A stretch of 64,000 nucleotides of DNA from Paraglaciecola sp. L3A3 (GTDB taxonomy: Bacteria; Pseudomonadota; Gammaproteobacteria; Enterobacterales; Alteromonadaceae): NCBI RefSeq assembly GCF_009796765.1, contig NZ_CP047023.1, forward strand, positions 3,827,501-3,891,500, given 5' to 3'. Both the position numbers and the translations under genes were made by a program. This document shows, in pieces, positions 26,276-34,976 of this stretch; position 1 is the stretch's first letter, and each line of letters begins with the position of its first letter. The notes under the pieces were generated by a model that was not told where the DNA came from, did not search any database, and saw only the letters and a program-made list of their open reading frames with translations.

Positions 26276-28261
26276 ATGTCTGATATTCAAAAAATTCTAG
26301 TCCCTGATGTAGGTGGCGAAGAAGTTGAGATCATTGAAATTTGTGTTGCCGTAGGCGACACATTAGAAGCGGATGAAGGTATTATCACTGTTGAAACTGA
26401 TAAAGCATCAATGGATATACCTGCACCATTTGCCGGCGAATTAACCAGCCTTTCTGTTGCCGTTGGTGACAAAATAAAAGAAGGTGACGTGATTGGTGAG
26501 ATCATGGCTGCAGGCTCAGCAGCGCCTACGGCTGAAGAACCAGCAGAAGAACCTGCAGTAACTGCAGCCCCGGCTCCAGTTGCAGAAGCTCCAACAGTGG
26601 CGGCTCCAGCAGCAACTGGTGGCAGCGAAGTAATAGAGGTAGCCGTGCCAGATATTGGTGAAGACGGCGAAGTTGATGTAATCGATGTCCTAGTTGCAGT
26701 TGGTGATGTGATCGAACAAGAAGATGGTCTGATTACATTAGAAACTGACAAAGCCACTATGGACGTGCCTTCAACTCACGCAGGTACTGTGAAAGAAGTC
26801 TTTATCAAAAACGGGGACAAAGTTAAACAAGGGACACTTGTTATTAAACTTGAAGTGGCTGGCAGTGCACCAAGTGCATCTGCGGCACCTGTTGCTGAAG
26901 CTCCGGCTCCAACTGCAGAAGCTGCTCCTGTCGCTCAAACTGCAGCGCCTGCTTCAGTAGCAACGCCAAGCGAGTTAATTGAAGTAGCGGTTCCTGATAT
27001 TGGTGAAGATGGTGAAGTTGACGTAATCGACGTATTGGTTGCGGTAGGTGATGAAATTGAAGCCGAAGACGGGTTAATTACTTTAGAAACTGATAAAGCG
27101 ACTATGGACGTTCCGTCTACTCATGCTGGTACAGTGAAAGAGGTATTTATCTCCACTGGTGATAAAGTTAAACAAGGGACACTTGTTATTAAACTTCAGA
27201 CCAAAGCTGGTGAAGCAATTGCAGCACCTGTTGCTCAAACTGAAGCACCTGCTCCGGCAGCAGCCCCCGCTCCGACGCCAACAGCGAAAGCAGCACCAGT
27301 GGCACCATTAGCAAGTGACTTTAAAGCATCTGGTAAAGTTTACACTTCTCCTGCTATTCGTCGTTTAGGCCGTGAGTTTGGAGTAGATCTTAGCTTAGTA
27401 AAAGGTACGGGGCGTAAAGGCCGTATCTTAAAAGAAGATGTACAAGCATATGTTAAAGCTGCGTTAGCCGCACCAAAAGCAGCCGCTAGCGGTAATGCCG
27501 TGGTTGGCGACAATGTTTTACAAATTGCCACTGTTAAACCAATTGATTTTAGTAAATTTGGTGAAATTGAAGAAAAACCATTAGGTCGAATTCAAAAGAT
27601 TTCTGGACCATTCTTACATCGCAACTGGGCAACGATTCCACATGTTACCCAGTTTGATGAAGCGGATATCACAGATATTGAGGACTTCCGTAAAGAGCAA
27701 AATGCTTATCATGCAAAGAAAAAGACTGGCTTAAAAATTACGCCGCTTGTATTTGTAATGAAAGCGGTAGCTCGTGCGTTAGAGAAATTCCCTAGCATGA
27801 ACTCTTCATTGTCTGAAGATGGCGCTAGCTTGATCCTTAAGAAATACATCAATATTGGTATCGCGGTAGCGACACCTGGTGGCTTGGTTGTTCCAGTTAT
27901 CAAAGACGTTAACAAAAAAGGCATTGAAGAACTTTCTCAAGAGTTAATTGTTATTTCTGGTAAAGCCCGTGACGGCAAGCTTAAAGCGACCGACATGCAA
28001 GGCGGTACATTTACTATTTCTAGCTTAGGTGGTATTGGTGGTACAGCATTTACGCCAATCGTAAATGCGCCAGAAGTGGGAATTTTAGGTGTTTCTAAAT
28101 CAGATATGAAACCTAAGTGGAACGGTACTGAATTCGAACCACGCTTAATGGTACCGTTAAGTTTATCTTACGACCATAGAGTGATTGATGGCGCTGAAGG
28201 TGCAGCTTTCTCAACTGAGGTTGCTAATAACTTAACTGATTTACGTAGATTAGTACTTTAA
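26276..28261 (+). CDS. aceF: Dihydrolipoamide acetyltransferase (PDH E2) with three lipoyl domains
   Basis: The 661-residue E2 core of the pyruvate dehydrogenase complex has three lipoyl domains with target lysines Lys43 (ETDKASMD), Lys159 and Lys274 (both ETDKATMD), joined by Ala/Pro-rich flexible linkers. Then come an E1/E3-binding domain (SPAIRRLGREFGVDLSLV, about 355-390) and a CoA acetyltransferase domain ending with the catalytic SYDHRVIDGAEGA. Lipoyl domains 2 and 3 share an exact 33-bp DNA repeat (26819-26851 and 27164-27196), a sign of recent internal duplication or gene conversion. Confidence 0.98.
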   Translation: MSDIQKILVPDVGGEEVEIIEICVAVGDTLEADEGIITVETDKASMDIPAPFAGELTSLSVAVGDKIKEGDVIGEIMAAGSAAPTAEEPAEEPAVTAAPAPVAEAPTVAAPAATGGSEVIEVAVPDIGEDGEVDVIDVLVAVGDVIEQEDGLITLETDKATMDVPSTHAGTVKEVFIKNGDKVKQGTLVIKLEVAGSAPSASAAPVAEAPAPTAEAAPVAQTAAPASVATPSELIEVAVPDIGEDGEVDVIDVLVAVGDEIEAEDGLITLETDKATMDVPSTHAGTVKEVFISTGDKVKQGTLVIKLQTKAGEAIAAPVAQTEAPAPAAAPAPTPTAKAAPVAPLASDFKASGKVYTSPAIRRLGREFGVDLSLVKGTGRKGRILKEDVQAYVKAALAAPKAAASGNAVVGDNVLQIATVKPIDFSKFGEIEEKPLGRIQKISGPFLHRNWATIPHVTQFDEADITDIEDFRKEQNAYHAKKKTGLKITPLVFVMKAVARALEKFPSMNSSLSEDGASLILKKYINIGIAVATPGGLVVPVIKDVNKKGIEELSQELIVISGKARDGKLKATDMQGGTFTISSLGGIGGTAFTPIVNAPEVGILGVSKSDMKPKWNGTEFEPRLMVPLSLSYDHRVIDGAEGAAFSTEVANNLTDLRRLVL

Positions 28262-28266
28262 TTGTT

Positions 28267-28300
28267 GAGAGGTAATAACACAGTTATTACCTCTCATTTT
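28267..28300 (+). terminator. Hairpin with U-tract between aceF and lpd
   Basis: A perfect 13-bp inverted repeat (GAGAGGTAATAAC / GTTATTACCTCTC) around a 3-nt loop is followed by ATTTTT. It starts 6 bp after the aceF stop. It should act as an intrinsic terminator or partial attenuator, reducing read-through into lpd, which may therefore have its own promoter in the remaining 72 bp. Co-transcription at a lower level is also possible. Confidence 0.75.
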
Positions 28301-28372
28301 TAGAATAAACAGAATTTACACAGTAACTTATTTCATTAACTTACTGGTTCAAATAACAGAATTGAGGTTCAC

Positions 28373-29803
28373 ATGAGCGATATTAAAACTCAAGTAGTAG
28401 TATTAGGCGGCGGCCCTGGTGGTTACTCAGCAGCGTTCCGTGCAGCAGATTTAGGTTTAGATGTAGTATTGGTCGAAAGCCGCGAAACGCTTGGTGGTGT
28501 GTGTTTAAATGTAGGATGTATTCCTTCTAAAGCATTATTACACGTAGCTAAAGTGATTGACGATGCAGAAGCCATGGCTTCTCATGGTGTAACGTTTGGT
28601 AAGCCACAAATCGATTTAGATAAAATTCGTGGTTGGAAAGAAAGCGTAATTAGCCAGTTAACCGGTGGTTTAGGTGGCATGTCTAAAGCACGTAAAGTAA
28701 CAACTGTTTTTGGCTACGGAAAATTCACTTCAGACAAAACGGTTGAAGTAAAAGGTAATGACGGTAGCACTTCTATTATTACTTTTGATAACGCTATTAT
28801 CGCTGCGGGTTCTTCTGTTGTTGATTTACCTTTCATCCCAAATGACGACCCTCGTGTTATCGACTCTACTGGCGCTTTAGAACTTAAAGATGTACCAGAA
28901 GAAATGTTAGTACTAGGTGGCGGTATTATCGGCCTAGAAATGGGCACCGTCTATAAAGCCTTAGGTTCTAACGTTTCTGTAGTTGAATTTGCTGACCAAC
29001 TAGTGCCAGCAGCAGATGCTGATATCGTTAAAATTTACACTAACTACAACAAGAAAAAATTCAACATTATGTTGTCTACTAAAGTTGTTGCAGTAGAAGC
29101 TAAAGATGATGGTTTATACGTTACTTTTGAAGGTAAAAACGCCCCAGAAGGTCAAGTACGTTATGACAAGATCTTGGTGGCTGTCGGTCGTAAACCAAAC
29201 GGTAAACTAATCGACGCTGAAAAAGCAGGCGTTGCGGTTGATGAGCGTGGTTTTATTAACGTAACCAACGAATTACGTACTAATGTTAACCACATATTTG
29301 CTATCGGTGATGTAGTTGGTCAACCTATGCTTGCTCACAAAGCAGTTCACGAAGCACATTGTGCGGCTGAAGTAATTTCTGGTAAAAAACACGTATTCGA
29401 CCCACGTTGTATTCCTTCAATTGCTTATACCGATCCAGAAATGGCTTGGGTAGGTATAACTGAACGTGAAGCAAAAGAGCAAGGTTTAAAAATTGAAGTG
29501 TCTAACTTCCCTTGGGCTGCTTCTGGTCGTGCCATTGCTTCTGCCCGTACTGAAGGTAAAACCAAAATGATCTTCGACAAAGAAACTGGCCGTGTACTGG
29601 GTGGTGCCATTGTTGGTATCAACGCGGGTGAAATGTTAGGTGAAGTTTGTTTGGCCGTTGAAATGGGCGCTGATGCTGAAGATGTGGGTTTAACTATCCA
29701 TGCTCACCCAACGCTTAACGAATCAATTGGTTTAGCCGCTGAAATATTCGAAGGTTCAATCACTGATTTACCGAATGCAAAAGCTGTCAAAAAGAAAAAG
29801 TAA
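28373..29803 (+). CDS. lpdA: Dihydrolipoamide dehydrogenase (E3)
   Basis: The 476-residue FAD disulfide reductase is the E3 subunit shared by the pyruvate and 2-oxoglutarate dehydrogenase complexes. Seen are the FAD motif VVVLGGGPGGYSAAFRAADLG, the redox-active disulfide Cys44/Cys49 (GGVCLNVGCIPSK), an NAD motif MLVLGGGIIGLEMG, FAIGDVVGQPMLAHKA and the C-terminal base HAHPTLNES. AGGTTC precedes the ATG, and a strong terminator follows. Confidence 0.98.
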   Translation: MSDIKTQVVVLGGGPGGYSAAFRAADLGLDVVLVESRETLGGVCLNVGCIPSKALLHVAKVIDDAEAMASHGVTFGKPQIDLDKIRGWKESVISQLTGGLGGMSKARKVTTVFGYGKFTSDKTVEVKGNDGSTSIITFDNAIIAAGSSVVDLPFIPNDDPRVIDSTGALELKDVPEEMLVLGGGIIGLEMGTVYKALGSNVSVVEFADQLVPAADADIVKIYTNYNKKKFNIMLSTKVVAVEAKDDGLYVTFEGKNAPEGQVRYDKILVAVGRKPNGKLIDAEKAGVAVDERGFINVTNELRTNVNHIFAIGDVVGQPMLAHKAVHEAHCAAEVISGKKHVFDPRCIPSIAYTDPEMAWVGITEREAKEQGLKIEVSNFPWAASGRAIASARTEGKTKMIFDKETGRVLGGAIVGINAGEMLGEVCLAVEMGADAEDVGLTIHAHPTLNESIGLAAEIFEGSITDLPNAKAVKKKK

Positions 29804-29830
29804 TCACTCTTTTTCTGGAAAAATAAATCT

Positions 29831-29856
29831 AAAAGGGCCGAAAGGCCCTTTTTTTA
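29831..29856 (+). terminator. Intrinsic terminator after lpd
   Basis: AAAAGGGCC, the loop GAAA and GGCCCTTTT form a perfect 9-bp stem running into TTT, 27 bp after the lpd stop. It closes the pyruvate dehydrogenase operon. Confidence 0.93.
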
Positions 29857-30144
29857 TTAAATTATTTTTCACTGAATAGGGTTCACACTTAGCCATCCAT
29901 CACTTTTTTCGAATATACCCATATCTTCCTATCTCGCTATTTTTCAGCAGCAAAAAAGATTCATATAAAATCGCGAACTAAGGCAACGTCTTTCCTGAAC
30001 TTTACACTCCTTTACCTTATGTTTACGTTGCGTCTGTTTTTATTAAGTATTATCAAAATATCCATTGAACATATTATGAAAAGTTTATTTTTAAAAATAT
30101 TTGCTGCGACTCAACTTTAAAACTTAACCAAAAATAAGAAAATT
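29857..30144. other. 288-bp intergenic stretch, no gene seen
   Basis: AT-rich spacer between the lpd terminator and the FG-GAP lipoprotein gene. Apart from a short inverted word (GCAACGT near 29974 and ACGTTGC near 30025) I see no open frame, RNA-like structure or operator. It presumably holds the promoter of the downstream gene. Confidence 0.5.
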
Positions 30145-31740
30145 ATGCTTACTAAAATACTTTTTTTACCCATTCTTGCTATAGGGATAGGATTACAAGC
30201 TTGTGGTGGTTCAGATACCCCTGTACTCCCCGAATCTTCAGCACCATCAATACCACCTGTTGTTAGCCCCCCAGAACCAATAACACCTGAACTATCCGAA
30301 GACCAATTTCAGGCATTTGAACCTATTGAGTATGTTCATATTGTTAGCGGCGAAAGCGGCCTCAATGCTGATTTAGATAGCGGCGATCGATTTGGTAGAG
30401 ATCACGACCGAGCTGGAGACATAAATGGTGATGGTATACCTGATTTAGTTGTGGGCGCACGTTCTGATGACGATGGTGCAACTGATGCCGGCGCTGTTTA
30501 CATTTTGTTTATGAATGAGGATGGCAGTGTTCATTCAAATCAAAAAATCTCTATGCTAGAGGGAAGCTTTTCAGAAATATTAGTAGCAGGAAGCTTTTTT
30601 GGTTATGGCGTTGCTGGAATTGGAGACTATAACGGTGATGATATTCCCGATATTGCGGTTTCAGCACCTTCAGGTGTGGTGCCTGCTATTTATATTCTCC
30701 ACCTTGAGCGCAGTGGCCACGTTAAATCTATGGTGAAAAACACCGATATTATTGCCCAAGGCCTAAGTGCCGTGGGCGACCTAAATCAAGATGGTCGAAT
30801 TGATTTGGTTGCTGCGGAGCCGAATGCCAAAAATGGTGGTGTCATCCACTTATTATTTTTCAATCAAGACTCTAAGCTCATAGTTGATGATATTGTGACT
30901 ATAGGTGAAAACATGGCTGGTTTTAACAATGGCTTAAATAACAATGATACTTTTGGCGGCAGAGAGTCTGCCTTATTAGGGGACTTAGATAATGATGGCA
31001 CCCAAGAATTAGCTGTTGGGGCATTTCAATCTGATAACGGCCTTGGAGCAATTTGGATTTTATCTTTAGATAATGAAACCCACCATGTTGTAGACAAACT
31101 AAAAATAGCACCAGGGCTGGCAGGTTTTAACGAAACTATAGCCATTAATTCAAATCCGAATGGAACGACTGGAGGGCATTTTGGCCATGCAATGGTAGCC
31201 GCTGGAGATTTAAACGGTGATGGTATACCTGATTTAGTAACAGGTGCTAACCAACATAATAATGGCGTAGGCTATATTCTTTATTTAAATGCAGATAAAA
31301 CCATTAAAACATTTACCCGCCTAAATGAAACAGAAGGAGGTTTTATATTACCTTTAGACACAGATGAACGTTTTAGCCGCTCAATGTCAATTGTGCGAGA
31401 CTATAGCGATGACGGGTCTATAACAATTAATATGGGAGGTGGTGCCGGTGGCACTGGTTCGATATATGCTTTGAAATACCGAGCTTGTAGCATTACACCA
31501 CAACAACAAAATACTTTTTGGAACGAAGGGAATACTTTGTTTTCCAATTGGAGTCATAGCACCCAAACTGTTACAGAGCCATTAAGTTTTGAGCAATGCC
31601 AATTAAAAGCATTTGAGTATAACGGCACTCACATTACAGCTAAAGCAGCAGATGGTAGATGTATTATTAAAGATGAAAGCGCCATATTATTAACCAGTGA
31701 TGAGGGCAGCCAAGCCTATATTCGTCAATGCCCAGAATAA
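30145..31740 (+). CDS. FG-GAP/integrin-alpha repeat lipoprotein
   Basis: The 531-residue protein begins with a lipoprotein signal (GIGLQACGG, lipidated Cys20) and a Pro/Ser-rich spacer. About seven blades of a predicted beta-propeller follow, at least five carrying calcium-binding loops (DINGDGIPDLVVGA, DYNGDDIPDIAVSA, DLNQDGRIDLVAAE, DLDNDGTQELAVGA, DLNGDGIPDLVTGA). The C-terminal 100 residues carry several cysteines and look like a separate small domain. Such proteins are surface-attached Ca2+-dependent adhesion or scaffold proteins; the ligand is unknown. It is a single-gene unit flanked by terminators, with a weak ribosome site (AAGAAAATT). Confidence 0.85.
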   Translation: MLTKILFLPILAIGIGLQACGGSDTPVLPESSAPSIPPVVSPPEPITPELSEDQFQAFEPIEYVHIVSGESGLNADLDSGDRFGRDHDRAGDINGDGIPDLVVGARSDDDGATDAGAVYILFMNEDGSVHSNQKISMLEGSFSEILVAGSFFGYGVAGIGDYNGDDIPDIAVSAPSGVVPAIYILHLERSGHVKSMVKNTDIIAQGLSAVGDLNQDGRIDLVAAEPNAKNGGVIHLLFFNQDSKLIVDDIVTIGENMAGFNNGLNNNDTFGGRESALLGDLDNDGTQELAVGAFQSDNGLGAIWILSLDNETHHVVDKLKIAPGLAGFNETIAINSNPNGTTGGHFGHAMVAAGDLNGDGIPDLVTGANQHNNGVGYILYLNADKTIKTFTRLNETEGGFILPLDTDERFSRSMSIVRDYSDDGSITINMGGGAGGTGSIYALKYRACSITPQQQNTFWNEGNTLFSNWSHSTQTVTEPLSFEQCQLKAFEYNGTHITAKAADGRCIIKDESAILLTSDEGSQAYIRQCPE

Positions 31741-31875
31741 TACATTGGCAAATTGGTCAGATATCAACGGCTCAATATTGAAAGCCTCATCATTACAAGT
31801 AACCGAATGATGGGGAAACATATAGGGAGTATCAAAAATTTTGGTGAGATTGGATAATACTGATATTTTACTCTG

Positions 31876-31900
31876 AAGGCCGCTAAAAGTGGCCTTTTTT
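31876..31900 (+). terminator. Intrinsic terminator after the FG-GAP gene
   Basis: AAGGCCGCT and AGTGGCCTT pair over 9 bp (one G-T wobble) around a 3-nt loop and run into TTTTG. It lies 136 bp after the stop codon. Confidence 0.85.
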
Positions 31901-31947
31901 GTATTATACTTTCATGGTCAATCACATTTTTGCATTGAGATTACCCT

Positions 31948-32193
31948 TTGAAGCAAATTGAAATCTTTGAAATCAACAGCCCCTGCATAGGTGTTTGTCA
32001 GTCAGGTCCCAAAGGGTTCTGTTTGGGCTGTTTCCGTTCAAGGGAGGAACGATTACACTGGAATTCATTAGAACAAGATGTGCAAAGTAAAATAATTAAA
32101 GCTTGTGGATTAAGGAAAAAACGAGCGAAACAACAAAAAACTAATAAAAAGAAAACGCCAGATAATACACAACAGTTTGATATATTTGATTAA
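31948..32193 (+). CDS. DUF1289 domain protein
   Basis: The 81-residue protein matches the DUF1289 pattern of a four-cysteine cluster: SPCIGVCQSGPKGFCLGCFRSREER. The four cysteines probably bind zinc or an iron-sulfur cluster. The tail is strongly basic (KKRAKQQKTNKKK). The start is TTG at 31948, as no in-frame ATG precedes the cysteine motif. Its role is unknown. It is a single gene between the FG-GAP lipoprotein and the HDOD gene. Confidence 0.85.
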   Translation: MKQIEIFEINSPCIGVCQSGPKGFCLGCFRSREERLHWNSLEQDVQSKIIKACGLRKKRAKQQKTNKKKTPDNTQQFDIFD

Positions 32194-32287
32194 ATTGACT
32201 TAAAAGTAATAAAGCCTGAGCGTTTTTAATAAAAGGCTCTCTATTTATGTAACAGATGTTTATACTAAATCCTTATCATCACTAACA

Positions 32288-33148
32288 TTGGTTGCCATGC
32301 CTTCAATAGATCCCAAAAATATTGCCAAAGTTGCCAGTCATTCTTTTGCATTACCTGATATATGCACTCGTATACGTGCCATGTTAGACGACAAGAAATC
32401 AGATCTTGATGACATCAGCAACTTAATTGCATTAGACCCCTCGCTATCATCAAAGTTACTAAAATTAGCCAATAGCCCTTTATTTAGATTTGAATCACAA
32501 ATAGATTCACTAAGTAAAGCGATTAATATTATCGGCGGTGAAGCTCTATATAACTTATTAATGATTGAAACGGCCAGTTCAGCTTTTAAACATTTCAGTT
32601 CTGATGTTATCGATCTAAAGCGTTTTTGGTTACAAAGTATTTATGCCGCATTAGTAGCCAAACATTTAGCTAAAATCGTTAAGATTAGAGGCAGTGAACG
32701 TTTTTTCTTATTAGGACTATTACACAATTTAGGAGAATTATTAGTCGCAATAAATTCACCTGATTTAGCCATCCAGTGCAATCAATACAATAAACAAATC
32801 ACCCCATGGAAATTACAACATCAAGTCTTAGGGTTTAACTATACGAACTGTAGCTCAAACTTACTAAAATATTGGAATCTTCCGACCCAGGTATATTTAC
32901 CTGTTGAATATGCACATAATGAAAATAAAGCCATAGAAAGTAGAGAAGCCGCGATTGTATTTATCGCAGTAAGAGCCGGCATTGCCATGTCTAATGACCA
33001 TCTCTATTCAATCAATGAGCTAATCCCCCCTACTGTGACAAATCAACTACAACTGGACCAAGAAGGCTTGGAAGATGCGATAAAATACGCTCTGATGGAA
33101 GCGAAAAGTGTACTCGCTGTGATGAAACCAACTTTTCATAAGCCATAG
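32288..33148 (+). CDS. HDOD domain signalling protein
   Basis: The 286-residue protein is essentially one HDOD domain: SFALPDICTRIRAML, DDISNLIALDPSLSSKLLKLANSPLF, IIGGEALYNLLM and FFLLGLLHNLGELL. HDOD proteins are HD-GYP-like but lack the catalytic metal site and act as adaptors in stress, motility or c-di-GMP-related signalling. The frame opens with TTG at 32288; the ATG at 32297 three codons later is an equally plausible start. No fused effector domain is visible. Confidence 0.9.
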   Translation: MVAMPSIDPKNIAKVASHSFALPDICTRIRAMLDDKKSDLDDISNLIALDPSLSSKLLKLANSPLFRFESQIDSLSKAINIIGGEALYNLLMIETASSAFKHFSSDVIDLKRFWLQSIYAALVAKHLAKIVKIRGSERFFLLGLLHNLGELLVAINSPDLAIQCNQYNKQITPWKLQHQVLGFNYTNCSSNLLKYWNLPTQVYLPVEYAHNENKAIESREAAIVFIAVRAGIAMSNDHLYSINELIPPTVTNQLQLDQEGLEDAIKYALMEAKSVLAVMKPTFHKP

Positions 33149-33214
33149 ATTATAATTTACTATCAACATTCAGCTTTAAACGCTGTATAATTAATTTTTT
33201 TTGACAGTTCAGTC

Positions 33215-34015
33215 TTGCTTCTTGATATGAAAACAATATTTTTCCTAATCTGCTTATGTCTGCCTTTATGTGCTAGCGCAAAACCTAACTTTATGCGCTC
33301 TTTGTACATGGCGGATAAACGCAATTATAAAGCAGATGATGAATTATCTATGGTAGGCGAACTAGGCATTATTGTCGCAAGCGGTAATACTAATGCGTCT
33401 ACATTAAAAGCTAAAATCAATGCCAGCCAAGAACTAGAAGCCTGGAGTTACCAAGTTATTGCGGATACATTATATAAACAAAGCCAAAAAACAGTGAATG
33501 GAGAAAAAGTTACCGCGACTTCAGCACACAACCTGTTCATCTCTACTCAAGCAGATTACAAATTACTCGATCCCGATAACCGTATTTTCATGTATGCAGA
33601 GTATGAAAAAAAGCGTTTTAGTGGTTTTCGCTATCAAACAGCTATAGCTGCAGGCTGGTCATCTAGGTTGTGGCATACAAAAACTAGCGAACTTAAATAT
33701 AGTGTAGGGCCTGGATATGCGACATCTAAATTAAAAGAAAATAGTAGCCAAGATTTACAAGAAGGCATCATAGCTAGGGCTGCAATGGAATATAAACGAA
33801 AGTTTACCCATCAAGCGACCTTTTTACAGTTCATTAGTACTGAAATAGCAAATAACTTCACCAAAACCAAATCTGAAACGTCTTTATCTACAAAAATTAA
33901 TGGCGCTTTAGCAATGAAACTTAGCTTAGTGATGAACCATGACACAGGCGCTAGCGGCAGTCGTAAAGACTTAGATACGCAAACAGCCGTCACCTTGATG
34001 TATCAATTCTTTTAA
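33215..34015 (+). CDS. DUF481 outer-membrane beta-barrel protein (first of a tandem pair)
   Basis: The DUF481 barrel is described as a salt-induced outer-membrane protein (YdiY-like). The frame begins at TTG 33215, but the ATG at 33227 gives a good signal peptide (MKTIFFLICLCLPLCASA) and is the likely start. Typical motifs are ELGIIVASGNTNASTLKAKINASQE, FMYAEYEKKRFSGFRYQ, GPGYATSK and the terminal DTQTAVTLMYQFF ending in Phe. It is a clear paralogue of the next gene, with about 150 bp between them. The function is unknown. Confidence 0.9.
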   Translation: MLLDMKTIFFLICLCLPLCASAKPNFMRSLYMADKRNYKADDELSMVGELGIIVASGNTNASTLKAKINASQELEAWSYQVIADTLYKQSQKTVNGEKVTATSAHNLFISTQADYKLLDPDNRIFMYAEYEKKRFSGFRYQTAIAAGWSSRLWHTKTSELKYSVGPGYATSKLKENSSQDLQEGIIARAAMEYKRKFTHQATFLQFISTEIANNFTKTKSETSLSTKINGALAMKLSLVMNHDTGASGSRKDLDTQTAVTLMYQFF

Positions 34016-34167
34016 AAAATCATTAGGAATACCCCCGACGCACACTTATTACTAATAGTTAGTATAAGACTAAAGAGTAGAAGAAATAATTTTTATACTT
34101 AGGTAAAATGCGGCAAATTGAATTCAATCATAAAATTTAAACACACATGTTTAATAAGGAAATATAA

Positions 34168-34887
34168 ATGAAAGCATCGTTATTATTAATCGGCTTAGTA
34201 GCTTCAGGTCAGGCTCTAGCGGCTGAAGAAAAGCCTTTCTCTATGGACGGGGAGTTTGGATTTATTGCCACCTCCGGTAATACAGAAACCACATCTATGA
34301 AAGGTAAACTATCAGCTCACCAAGAACTTGAAATGTGGAGTAATGATTATAAGTTTGAAAGCCTATATAAAAAAGATGAAGTGAATGATGTTTCACAAAC
34401 GACTGCGCAAAAGTACTTTTTATCAGCTCAAGGCAACTATAAATTAACTAACCCTGACCATCGAGTATTTGGCTTCGCATCGTATGAAGATGATAGATTC
34501 AGCAGCTTCGATTACCAATCAACCATTGCTGGCGGTTGGTCACAAAAATTATGGCAAGATGACAGCAGTAAATTCGATTACAGTATCGGTCCTGGTTATT
34601 CTTTTGCAAAACGTCAAGATGGCACTAGTGAGAACGGTGTTATTGTTAGGGGCGTAGTGAACTATGAATTAAAGTTATCTAAAACAGCTAACTTTAAACA
34701 ATTAATCAGTACAGAAGTAGGTAGTGATAATACTAAATCGAAGTCTGAATCTTCGATATCAGCTAAAATAAGTGATGGTTTTTCACTTAAAGTATCTTTG
34801 GTATTAGATCACAACTCAGATGTTGCTGATACTAAAAAGAATCTTGATACACAAACAGCTGTGACACTTGTTTACACTTTTTTCTAA
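34168..34887 (+). CDS. DUF481 outer-membrane beta-barrel protein (second of a tandem pair)
   Basis: The 239-residue paralogue of the preceding protein has a signal peptide (LVASGQALA) and the same succession of motifs: EFGFIATSGNTETTSMKGKLSAHQE, GFASYEDDRFSSFDYQ, IGPGYSFAK and DTQTAVTLVYTFF. It is probably an outer-membrane barrel induced by osmotic or membrane stress, judging from remembered family descriptions. It has AAGGAA before the ATG and its own 152-bp upstream region, and is followed by a strong terminator. The duplicate may be differently regulated. Confidence 0.9.
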   Translation: MKASLLLIGLVASGQALAAEEKPFSMDGEFGFIATSGNTETTSMKGKLSAHQELEMWSNDYKFESLYKKDEVNDVSQTTAQKYFLSAQGNYKLTNPDHRVFGFASYEDDRFSSFDYQSTIAGGWSQKLWQDDSSKFDYSIGPGYSFAKRQDGTSENGVIVRGVVNYELKLSKTANFKQLISTEVGSDNTKSKSESSISAKISDGFSLKVSLVLDHNSDVADTKKNLDTQTAVTLVYTFF

Positions 34888-34905
34888 GCACTAATTTGTA
34901 TCTTA

Positions 34906-34933
34906 TTGGCAGTGATTTTCACTGCCAATTTTT
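34906..34933 (+). terminator. Intrinsic terminator after the DUF481 pair
   Basis: A perfect 10-bp stem, TTGGCAGTGA / TCACTGCCAA, around a TTT loop is followed by TTTTT. It lies 18 bp after the stop. Confidence 0.92.
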
Positions 34934-34976
34934 CTCACCAACTTTACCCTTGTATCAGCCTATTCAGGCTAAAAAA

